The notes under the pieces: generated by a model
Told to the model about the DNA's origin: nothing
Database searches by the model: none
Seen by the model: the letters and a program-made list of their open reading frames with translations, nothing else
Origin: an uncultured Collinsella sp.
Lineage (GTDB): Bacteria; Actinomycetota; Coriobacteriia; Coriobacteriales; Coriobacteriaceae
Length of the DNA stretch: 20,437 nt
Direction: 5' to 3'
Assembly (NCBI GenBank): GCA_900758885.1
Contig: CAAETD010000062.1
Coordinates: forward strand, 1-20,437
Translations under genes and position numbers: made by a program
Shown: positions 7,067-13,697 of the stretch, piece by piece
How positions within the stretch are numbered: the first letter of the stretch is position 1
How the letters are laid out: each line of letters opens with the position of its first letter

Positions 7067-9844
7067 ATGGCACAGGAATTCACTTTTACCGTTAACGGCG
7101 TCGAGCACACGACGACCCAAAACAAACCGCTGCTGCGCTATCTGCGCGACGACCTGCACATTCACTCCGCCAAGGACGGCTGCTCCGAGGGCGCCTGCGG
7201 CACCTGCACCATCCATGTGGACGGTGCGGCCGTCAAGGCGTGCGTGCTGACCACCGCCCTTGCCGCCGGCCGCGACATCGTGACTGTCGAGGGCCTGCCC
7301 GAGAACGTGCGCGAGGCGTTTGTGTACGCCTTTGGCGCCGTGGGCGCCGTGCAGTGCGGCTTTTGTATCCCCGGTATGGTCATGGCGGGTGCGGCGCTCA
7401 TCGCCGAGGACCCCGAGCCCACCGAGGAGCAGATCAAGTACGCCATTCGCGGTAACGTCTGTCGCTGCACCGGCTACAAAAAGATTATCGAGGGCATCTC
7501 GCTGGCCGCTGCGGTGCTCCGCGGCGAAAAGCAGATCGACGAGGACCTGGAACGCGGCGATGACTACGGCGTGGGCAAGCGCGCCTTCCGTATTGACGTG
7601 CGCAAGAAGGTGCTCGGCGAGGGCAAGTATCCCGACGACATCGACGAGCTCGATCAGCCGGGCCTGACCTATGCCAGCGCCGTGCGCTCCAAGTATCCGC
7701 GCGCCCGCGTGCTCTCCATCGACACCTCCAAGGCCGAGGTCCTGCCCGGTGTGGTGGGCATCCTGCGCGCCGAGGACGTGCCGGTCAACCAGGTCGGCCA
7801 CCTTATCCAGGACTGGGACGTCATGATCGCTCAGGGCGATATCACCCGCTGCGTGGGCGATGCCATCGTGCTGGTGGTCGCCGAGGACGAGGCGACGCTC
7901 GAGAAGGCCAAGAAGCTCGTAAAGATTGACTACGAGCCGTTGGAGCCCGTGCGCAACATTGTGGAGGCCAGGGCCGCCGACGCCCCGCGCCTGCATGACA
8001 GCTTCTTTGCCTTTGGCAACACAGTGGAGCTCAAGGACAACGTGTGCCAGAGCCGTCATGTGACGCGCGGCGACGCCGCCAAGGCGCTGGCCGAAAGCGC
8101 GTTCACCGTGACGCAGCGCTTTACCACGCCCTTTACCGAGCATGCCTTCTTGGAGCCCGAGTGTGCCGTTGCCTTCCCGTACAAGAACGGCGTCAAGGTG
8201 CAGTCGACCGACCAGGGTGCCTACGATACGCGCAAAGAGTGCGCTCACATGTTTGGCTGGGATAGCGAACCCGAGCGCGTGGTTGTAGAGACCATGCTCG
8301 TGGGTGGCGGCTTTGGCGGCAAGGAGGACGTGTCCATCCAGCACCTGGCCGCGCTCGCCGCCTATAAGTTCCAACGTCCTGTGAAGTGTAAGCTCACGCG
8401 TGCCGAGTCGCTCGCTTTCCATCCCAAGCGCCATGCCATGGACGGCACCTTTACGCTGGGCTGCGACGCCGAGGGCAACTTTACCGGCCTAGACTGCGAG
8501 ATCAACTTTGACACCGGCGCCTACGCGTCGCTGTGCGGCCCGGTGCTCGAGCGCGCCTGTACGCATGCCGTCGGCCCCTACAAGTACCAGAACACCGACA
8601 TCCGCGGCTTTGGCTACTACACCAACAACCCGCCCGCCGGTGCGTACCGCGGCTTTGGCGTTTGCCAGTCCGAGTTTGCGCTCGAGAGCCTAATCGACTT
8701 GCTGGCAGAGAAGGTCGGCCTGGATCCGTGGGAGATTCGTTACCGAAACGCCATCGAGCCGGGCGAGGTTTTGCCCAACGGCCAGATCGCTGACTGCTCC
8801 ACGGCGCTTAAGGAGACACTGCTCGAGGTCAAGGATGCCTACTATGCGCATCCCGGACACGCCGGTATCGCCTGCGCCATGAAGAATGCCGGCGTGGGCG
8901 TGGGCCTGCCCGATGCCGGCCGCTGCAAGATTCGCATCGAGAACGGCGTGGCCGTGGTCTATGCCGCCACGTCAGACATCGGCCAAGGCTGCAACACGGT
9001 CTTTTTGCAGGACGTTGCCGAGGCATGCGGTCTGCCGCTTCGCTGCATCGCCAACGGCGAGTGCTCCACCGAGAACGCTCCCGACTCCGGCACCACGTCT
9101 GGTTCGCGTCAGACGGTCGTGACCGGCGAGGCCGTGCGCGGTGCCGCCTTCCTGCTGCGCGATGCCATGCTTGATATCGAGGCCGGCAAGTCTGCGCCCG
9201 CCGCTCCCGTGAGTGCGCATGGCGACGGCGTCAAGATTGAGTACGACGACGGTCGCGCCTATCAGCTGCGCACGCAGGAGCTCGTCGCCGGCCAGGGTAT
9301 GCATCCTCAGGATCCCGCGGCTGCCATCAAGGCGCTCGAGGGATGCGAGTTTGGCTACGTGTACCTGGAGCCGACCGACAAGCTGGGCGCCGACGTTCCC
9401 AACCCCAAGAGCCACATCTGCTACGGGTTTGCCACGCATGTGGTCATTCTGGATGATGACGGCCGCGTGAGCGAGGTCTATGCCGCGCACGATTCCGGCA
9501 AGGTGGTCAACCCCATCTCCATCCAGGGTCAGATCGAAGGCGGCGTGCTCATGGGTATGGGCTATGCGCTTACCGAGGACTGGCCGCTCAAGGACTGCGT
9601 ACCCCAGGCAAGGTACGGTACGCTCGGGCTGTTCCGTGCGCCCGAGATTCCGAATATCCACGCCATCTACGTGGAGAAGGACGAGCTGTTGCCCGTGGCA
9701 TACGGCGGCAAGGGCATCGGTGAGATCGCAACGATTCCCACGGCGCCCGCCGTACAGAACGCCTATCGCGCATTCGACGGCAAGCTGCGTCCGGATCTGC
9801 CCATGGTGGATACGCCGTACAGCCGCGTTCGCAACCGCGGGTAG
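7067..9844 (+). CDS. Selenium-dependent xanthine dehydrogenase-type molybdenum hydroxylase
   Basis: The 925-aa protein joins an N-terminal [2Fe-2S] part to a large molybdenum-cofactor part. The plant-type cluster ligands are C39, C44, C47 and C59; the second cluster ligands are C97 and C100 in QCGFCIPG, and C132 and C134 in GNVCRCTGY. The Moco half has VGGGFGGKED (413-418 core), GAYRGFG, a Q-loop-like TSDIGQGCNTVF, and the catalytic glutamate E886 in GKGIGEIATIP. There is no FAD domain. The family is named for selenium held as a labile ligand on molybdenum, not as selenocysteine, so no recoded TGA is expected. It likely hydroxylates purines such as hypoxanthine or xanthine, or runs in reverse on urate. 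The ATG at 7067 has AAGGGA 6 nt upstream. It is the last gene of the run and ends 69 nt before a terminator. Confidence 0.9.
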   Translation: MAQEFTFTVNGVEHTTTQNKPLLRYLRDDLHIHSAKDGCSEGACGTCTIHVDGAAVKACVLTTALAAGRDIVTVEGLPENVREAFVYAFGAVGAVQCGFCIPGMVMAGAALIAEDPEPTEEQIKYAIRGNVCRCTGYKKIIEGISLAAAVLRGEKQIDEDLERGDDYGVGKRAFRIDVRKKVLGEGKYPDDIDELDQPGLTYASAVRSKYPRARVLSIDTSKAEVLPGVVGILRAEDVPVNQVGHLIQDWDVMIAQGDITRCVGDAIVLVVAEDEATLEKAKKLVKIDYEPLEPVRNIVEARAADAPRLHDSFFAFGNTVELKDNVCQSRHVTRGDAAKALAESAFTVTQRFTTPFTEHAFLEPECAVAFPYKNGVKVQSTDQGAYDTRKECAHMFGWDSEPERVVVETMLVGGGFGGKEDVSIQHLAALAAYKFQRPVKCKLTRAESLAFHPKRHAMDGTFTLGCDAEGNFTGLDCEINFDTGAYASLCGPVLERACTHAVGPYKYQNTDIRGFGYYTNNPPAGAYRGFGVCQSEFALESLIDLLAEKVGLDPWEIRYRNAIEPGEVLPNGQIADCSTALKETLLEVKDAYYAHPGHAGIACAMKNAGVGVGLPDAGRCKIRIENGVAVVYAATSDIGQGCNTVFLQDVAEACGLPLRCIANGECSTENAPDSGTTSGSRQTVVTGEAVRGAAFLLRDAMLDIEAGKSAPAAPVSAHGDGVKIEYDDGRAYQLRTQELVAGQGMHPQDPAAAIKALEGCEFGYVYLEPTDKLGADVPNPKSHICYGFATHVVILDDDGRVSEVYAAHDSGKVVNPISIQGQIEGGVLMGMGYALTEDWPLKDCVPQARYGTLGLFRAPEIPNIHAIYVEKDELLPVAYGGKGIGEIATIPTAPAVQNAYRAFDGKLRPDLPMVDTPYSRVRNRG

Positions 9845-9913
9845 GGTGGGGTGCGGACGACCATTGCTGATGGGCTGTTCGCGCTCAACATCAACTACAT
9901 ACGCTGCGCCTTT

Positions 9914-9949
9914 GGCCCCGACTCTATCGCGAACCGGGGCCTTTTGTTT
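9914..9949 (+). terminator. Rho-independent terminator of the purine operon
   Basis: GGCCCCG (9914-9920) pairs with CGGGGCC (9935-9941) around a 14-nt loop and is followed directly by TTTTGTTT (9942-9949). It lies 69 nt after the stop of the xanthine dehydrogenase gene and just before the repeat array, so it closes the purine transcription unit. Confidence 0.8.
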
Positions 9950-9966
9950 GGAGCGCCTCCGCATGC

Positions 9967-10383
9967 GGAAACTGTGTCCCGGATTTGGCGCTCAGAATGG
10001 GATGCGCTTTCCCTTTGGAGCCCTCGGCGGAAATTACATTCCAGAATTGGCACTCAGAACGGGATGTGCTTTCCTTTTTGGGCCCTCGGCGGAAACTACG
10101 TCCCGGAATCCAGTCCCGGAGTGGGATGCGCTTTCCGGATCGGCCCTCAACCGGAAGCTGTGTCCCGGAATCATGCCTCAGAATGGGATGCGTTTTCCGC
10201 TGGCCGGTCGTTTGGAAAGCGCATCCCAGTTTGAGTGTTTATTCCGGGATGCGGTTTCCGCTGAAGGACTCAACCGGAAAGCCTGTCCAGCTCTGAGACG
10301 GGATTCCGGGACACGCTTTCCGCCAGGCCCGCCATCCGGAAAGTGCATCCCGTTTTGAGCGTCCAGGCTAGGACGCGCTTTCC
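9967..10383. repeat. Array A: seven 62-bp palindromic tandem repeat units
   Basis: Unit starts are 9967, 10029, 10091, 10153, 10214, 10276 and 10338, a step of 62 nt (61 once). Each unit is a 46-bp imperfect inverted repeat: a 14-nt left arm such as GGAAACTGTGTCCC, an 18-nt middle such as GGAATC..CTCAGAAT, and a 14-nt right arm such as GGGATGCGCTTTCC. Linkers of 15-16 nt follow, often ending CCCTCGGC or CCCTCAACC. The arms pair well as RNA, using G-U wobbles. Units 1-4 read in one orientation; units 5-7 read as the reverse complement. A decayed eighth copy starts near 10400. Because 62 is not a multiple of three, the open frames crossing the array are probably not genes. Linkers are similar to each other, unlike CRISPR spacers. 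Its role is unknown; REP/BIME-like elements are the closest analogy. Confidence 0.88.
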
Positions 10384-10455
10384 GTTGGCGTGGTCGTTGG
10401 GAAAACGCGGCTCAGATAGGGGGATGCGATCTGGCGATGCGTGGCCTAGCAGCTC

Positions 10456-11454
10456 CTACAGGTCCACGTCGTTGAGCCATGTCGGCAGCGCGGTCTGTCG
10501 GATGCCTGCCGTCTGCAGCTTTTTGGCGAGCATTCCTGCCGAGCGGACCTCGTTTATGGTAAAGCGCAGCAGAGGATGACCGTAGAGCGATAGGTGTGCC
10601 TCGCGCTGTCGTTCGGCAACGAGCGCCTCGGCAGCGGTGCGTCCGGCCAGCATGGTCTGGTCGGTATATTTGATGAGCCCGTCGAGCTCGCCCAGTGTGA
10701 GTTCTCGCGCCTGGCGCTCCCAGGCAAAGTCCGTTCGTATGGGCTTGGCCGAATCGAAGGGGTCCGTTAGCTCGTATTGAAGCCAGTCGGGCGCAAAACC
10801 CGTCTCGATCATGACGGCGCGGGCGACTGATTCCCCGCCGCTCTCGGCGCGGGCGTCGGCGTATCGAAGCGTTGTGAGGGCGGTGCGAATTGCGCGACCA
10901 TTGCGGGCAGTCGCTCGTTGCTCAGCGGCCTCCATCAGCTGTTCCCGCGTAAGGCCGAGCTTTAAGATCGCCGAATCGGCAATGGGCATACCGTCGGCAA
11001 AACCGGTTTGCAGCAGGCAATCTGTGGCCGTTTGGATGGGCGGCGTTACCGATATGCCGGATAGACGGATTGCTCCGGCCGGCTCGATCTGATGCCGCTG
11101 AATATGCGCGCCTGGGCGAGCCGACGGCTTTGTCGAGCTGCAGACATGCACGACATTCAGATGTCGCCACGAGACCTCGAGCCCCAGCAGGCAGGCGGCC
11201 GAAAACGAGCAGAACGTCCAATCGGGGTGGATGATCGCAAGGGCGCGAATAATCTCGCAATGACGCTGCGCCCGGTTGAGTTCATCCCAGCGCATTTTAC
11301 GCGCGAACAGTCCCGGCATGGGCGAGACGACCATGTCGCCGGTGCGCCGAAGGAGCGCTTTGCGGATCGCCGTGCTCGGGGGAATCAGGCAGCGCCCCTC
11401 TTGTTCGGCTTGAGTGAGCAGTTGGTCGATGAGCTGGTCATTGCAATGGGTCAT
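10456..11454 (-). CDS. AbiEi/DUF559-like protein with Vsr-type nuclease-like C-terminus
   Basis: The 332-aa product has the layout of actinobacterial proteins often named type IV antitoxin AbiEi-like or DUF559. An N-terminal helical part with MPGLFARK (46-53) is followed by a middle FSAACLLGL segment (84-92), then ISVTPPIQTATDCL (134-147). The C-terminal part looks like a Vsr/PD-(D/E)xK fold: ES (208-209), TDFAW (241-245), GELDGLIKY (255-263), giving Asp242, Glu256, Asp258 and Lys262 as candidate catalytic residues. The ATG at 11454 has AAGGAGG 9 nt upstream. The gene stands alone between the two 62-bp repeat arrays and reads into array A. No AbiEii-type toxin partner is adjacent. It could be an antitoxin-like regulator, a nuclease, or an orphan; function is not settled. 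Confidence 0.65.
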   Translation of the reverse strand: MTHCNDQLIDQLLTQAEQEGRCLIPPSTAIRKALLRRTGDMVVSPMPGLFARKMRWDELNRAQRHCEIIRALAIIHPDWTFCSFSAACLLGLEVSWRHLNVVHVCSSTKPSARPGAHIQRHQIEPAGAIRLSGISVTPPIQTATDCLLQTGFADGMPIADSAILKLGLTREQLMEAAEQRATARNGRAIRTALTTLRYADARAESGGESVARAVMIETGFAPDWLQYELTDPFDSAKPIRTDFAWERQARELTLGELDGLIKYTDQTMLAGRTAAEALVAERQREAHLSLYGHPLLRFTINEVRSAGMLAKKLQTAGIRQTALPTWLNDVDL

Positions 11455-11741
11455 GAGCTACCGCCTCCTTTTGGGTAGCAAAAACGTATCAGCTGGAACT
11501 TGCCGCTCAGCTGACCAAAATCTAACCATGCAGGTAGATGACCTGCTTTTGGCGACATATTTCTTGTTTGAATCGGTGGGCGGTAATCGGCGACCGTGAA
11601 CGGTAGCTGGATATGAAGTCTTGGTAAGTTTCGGGACGTGTACTTTTTGAAAAAAAGAGCATTCTATCTGCTGTTTTGTGTTTCTGGATCGCATATTTGA
11701 AGGCATGTGATAAGGGCGGAGGATCGTCGTCTTGTACCTGA

Positions 11742-12166
11742 GGAAACCGTGACCCGGAATTGCCGCTCGGAACGGGACGCGCTTTCCGGAACAGCCCTCA
11801 AGCGGAAACTGTGTCCCAGATTTCGGCCCCAGAGTGGGATGCCGTTTCCAGATCGGGCCTCAAACGGAAATTGCATCCCGGAATGAGCGCTCAGAACGGG
11901 ATGAGCTTTCCCAACGAGGTCGCATGCGGAAGCTGTGTCCCGGATTCTGACTCCAGAGTGGGATGCCGTTTCCGGCTGAGGTCTCTGGCGGAAGCTGTAT
12001 CCCGGAATCGAGCTTCAGAGTGGGACGTGCTTTCCCGTCAGGAGCTCAAGTGGAAACTGCGTCCCGGATTCAAGCCTCGGAATGGGACGTGCTTTCCGGA
12101 TGGGCTTCAAGCGGAAACTGTGTCCCAGAATCGACATGGCTTCAAGTGGAAAGCGCGTCTTAGAAT
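11742..12166. repeat. Array B: second 62-bp palindromic tandem repeat array
   Basis: Unit starts are 11742, 11804, 11866, 11928, 11990, 12052 and 12113, again stepping 62 nt (61 at the last). Units have the same 14-18-14 layout as array A: left arms such as GGAAACTGTGTCCC, right arms such as GGGATGCCGTTTCC or GGGACGTGCTTTCC, and linkers such as GGAACAGCCCTCAAGC. All units face the same way as units 1-4 of array A. The seventh unit keeps its left arm but lost its right half; a piece of another left arm (GGAAAGCGCGTC at 12148) follows, and then the array stops. The copies differ by substitutions, not length, which suggests old duplication with the hairpin preserved. Role unknown. Confidence 0.86.
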
Positions 12167-12268
12167 ACCGCGCCGGCGTTTTTGGCGGTCGTGGTTGGAA
12201 AGGGGAGCATTGCCTACACGCGCGACGACGGCGTGGCGGTGATCCCCATGGCGGCACTTGGGGCGTAG
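12164..12268 (+). pseudogene. 3' remnant of a DUF4143-type ATPase gene (putative)
   Basis: Beginning right at the end of array B there is a 34-codon open frame ending at TAG (12266-12268). It contains GKGSIAYTRDDGVAVIPM, which strongly resembles the C-terminal end of DUF4143-containing AAA ATPases, where a VxG-x-x-AY-x-R-x-DGV-x-V-x-P pattern is usual. A stop codon (12161-12163) closes the frame just upstream, inside the array's last partial unit, and no start or ribosome site is present. It therefore looks like the leftover tail of a gene whose body was lost where the array now lies. The identification rests on pattern memory over a short stretch. Confidence 0.45.
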
Positions 12269-12738
12269 TGGTTTTGCGGTTTGCGGTTTGCGGGGTACTG
12301 GGCCTCCATTACCGAAAATCCATTTGGTAAACCAGATGCTCGCGGATAGAATAAAGTCGACGGCAGCCCAAGTGGTGAAGAGCTGGGCAGCGCCGTTGCT
12401 TGGTCAAGAGGTCAATGCCTTAATGGCAGCGACTTGTTATGCTTCGAATGCTGCTTGAGTGCCTCGGAAAGTTCGATAAGCGCCGTGAAGAGCGAGACCA
12501 AAGCAACCAAGAGCTCTGTGAGCTCTGATGGGCCCGGGATGACCGCTGATTCAAGTCACCGGGCCTAAATCTTTTTCATGCATTTGAATAGAGCGGGCGA
12601 TTCTCTTGGGGCCGTCTGCATGGCGTGCGACCAGCGCATGGTATTGCGCCCCGCTTTCATGTCCGCACGAGCGCCTATCCTTACGGCAATGTAGCCGCCT
12701 ATGTAGCAAGCGGCAGTTGACGGAGAAAGGCCCTCACC
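12269..12738. other. Intergenic stretch without a confident gene
   Basis: No convincing gene was found in these 470 nt. It holds three direct copies of TTTGCGG (12273-12293); a minus-strand open frame (12555-12415) whose translation includes ELLVALVSLFTALIELSEAL, a membrane- or amphipathic-helix-like peptide with no ATG or GTG start and no ribosome site; and a terminator-like hairpin on the plus strand at 12530-12575. The last 160 nt should contain the promoter of the downstream exonuclease, but no clear -35/-10 pair was seen. Confidence 0.5.
12530..12575 (+). terminator. Terminator-like hairpin
   Basis: GGCCCGG (12531-12537) pairs with CCGGGCC (12559-12565), with a possible inner TGAC/GTCA stem (12540-12543/12555-12558). 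A T-run (CTTTTT) follows 5 nt after the stem at 12571-12576. The orientation fits a plus-strand transcript, yet no gene upstream on that strand is evident, so it may end a small RNA or be the leftover terminator of the lost ATPase gene. Confidence 0.45.
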
Positions 12739-13473
12739 GTGCTAGACAAAAAGACGCCGTGTATCTCGGCTATCGATACGACGAACTTTGCGCGTCAGAT
12801 TGTGCTCGACTTCGAGTTTGCGCCGGTGCCAAGGCAGCGCCAGCGCCGCGGGTTGTGCAACGAGATTATCGAGGTCGGCGCGGTTAAGCTCGATAACCGC
12901 GGCAACGTGATGGGCGAGTTCTCGCAGTTTGTGCAGACGGAATTTACCGAAGGCGTTGCGTTCCCCGTCCGCGAGCTTACGGGGATATCGGCCGTGGACA
13001 CCGCGATGGCCGATCCGCTCTATGTGGTGATCAAAAGGCTCAGCGATTGGATCGGTCGCTACTCCGCCCAGGTGGTTTGCTGGAGCGGGACGGACCGTCG
13101 ACAGCTTTTGACCGAGTGCCAGGCAAAGCACATCGACCTTTCCGCATTTCCTACGGATTGGGCCGACCTGCAGGCGTTTTACACCTCGATCATGGACGTT
13201 GGCAGCCACGGGTGCGTCTCGTTGAGCGACGCGGCAGCGTGGTTTGGCATCGAGTTCGACGAGTCGACGGGCCACGCCCACAGCGCCCTTGCCGATGCGC
13301 GCGTAACCGCCAAGCTGCTCAAGCAGATGATGGACGGAGACTACCGCGTGAGCCCGCACGCCCAGGAGATCCGCCAGCGGTGGGGGATGGGCGAGCGACC
13401 CCAGACGCGCCTTTCCAGCAAGTGTCCCGAGCTGGGCGACCTGCTGCTGAAGCTGAAAGCGGAGGGGAGGTAG
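12739..13473 (+). CDS. DEDDh-family 3'-5' exonuclease
   Basis: The 244-aa protein belongs to the DnaQ-like exonuclease fold. ExoI is LDFEF (Asp24, Glu26) followed by EIIEVGAVKLD (42-52); ExoII is the Asp119 region in WSGTDRRQLL; ExoIII is GHAHSALADAR with His181 and Asp186, making it DEDDh. It lacks polymerase or helicase domains, so it is a stand-alone nuclease of the RNase T/KapD/DnaQ-epsilon-like group, acting on DNA or RNA 3' ends. The start is a GTG at 12739 with GGAG and AAAGG upstream; no ATG in the frame is near. It converges on the restriction operon across a 224-nt gap. No neighbour shows whether it is housekeeping or part of the accessory region. Confidence 0.85.
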   Translation: MLDKKTPCISAIDTTNFARQIVLDFEFAPVPRQRQRRGLCNEIIEVGAVKLDNRGNVMGEFSQFVQTEFTEGVAFPVRELTGISAVDTAMADPLYVVIKRLSDWIGRYSAQVVCWSGTDRRQLLTECQAKHIDLSAFPTDWADLQAFYTSIMDVGSHGCVSLSDAAAWFGIEFDESTGHAHSALADARVTAKLLKQMMDGDYRVSPHAQEIRQRWGMGERPQTRLSSKCPELGDLLLKLKAEGR

Positions 13474-13633
13474 GGGGCGGACATCATTGTCGTTTTCGCC
13501 TGCGAAGAAGGAATCAATTAACTACAAAGTGTGGATGGCTTCTAGTGAAGACTTAAACACCAGACTATGAAAGGGTTGTCGAGCCATTGGGACTGCAACA
13601 TTTGCCCATCGCAAGACGTTACTCGTTCAAATT

Positions 13634-13676
13634 GGGACGCTCCACATCCTATGAAATGGTTAATGCGGAACGTCCC
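13634..13676 (-). terminator. Hairpin downstream of hsdR
   Basis: Read on the minus strand, GGGACGTTCC and GGAGCGTCCC form a 10-bp stem with one T-G wobble around a 23-nt loop, about 20 nt after the hsdR stop. The plus-strand version has a C-A mismatch at that place, so the structure favours the hsdR transcript. A short AATTT follows instead of a long T-run. It may be a weak terminator or 3' protecting stem between the convergent genes. Confidence 0.35.
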
Positions 13677-13697
13677 TAGAAGTCTGTCTTCTGTTAT

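Noticed and set aside
6539..8434. Long minus-strand open frame opposite the ferredoxin and xanthine dehydrogenase genes
   Set aside because: It is an antisense shadow caused by codon bias; the plus-strand proteins carry all the cluster and cofactor motifs.
9851..10358. Long plus-strand open frames crossing array A, with repeated words such as QNGMRFP and SEWDALS
   Set aside because: The words arise from the 62-bp DNA repeat being read in shifting frames; no ribosome site and no known domain supports a protein, and the strong palindromes explain the sequence better.
11458..11706. 82-aa minus-strand open frame upstream of the AbiEi-like gene
   Set aside because: It has no ribosome site and no recognisable domain, and occupies the likely promoter/leader region of the downstream gene.
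9967..12166. CRISPR array
   Set aside because: The period (62) and palindromic arms are superficially CRISPR-like, but the linkers are similar to each other, the repeats are diverged, one block is inverted, and no cas genes are present.
11760..12242. Open frame crossing array B with similar repeated words
   Set aside because: Same reason as for array A: it is the repeat read as protein, and the frame ends in unrelated sequence.
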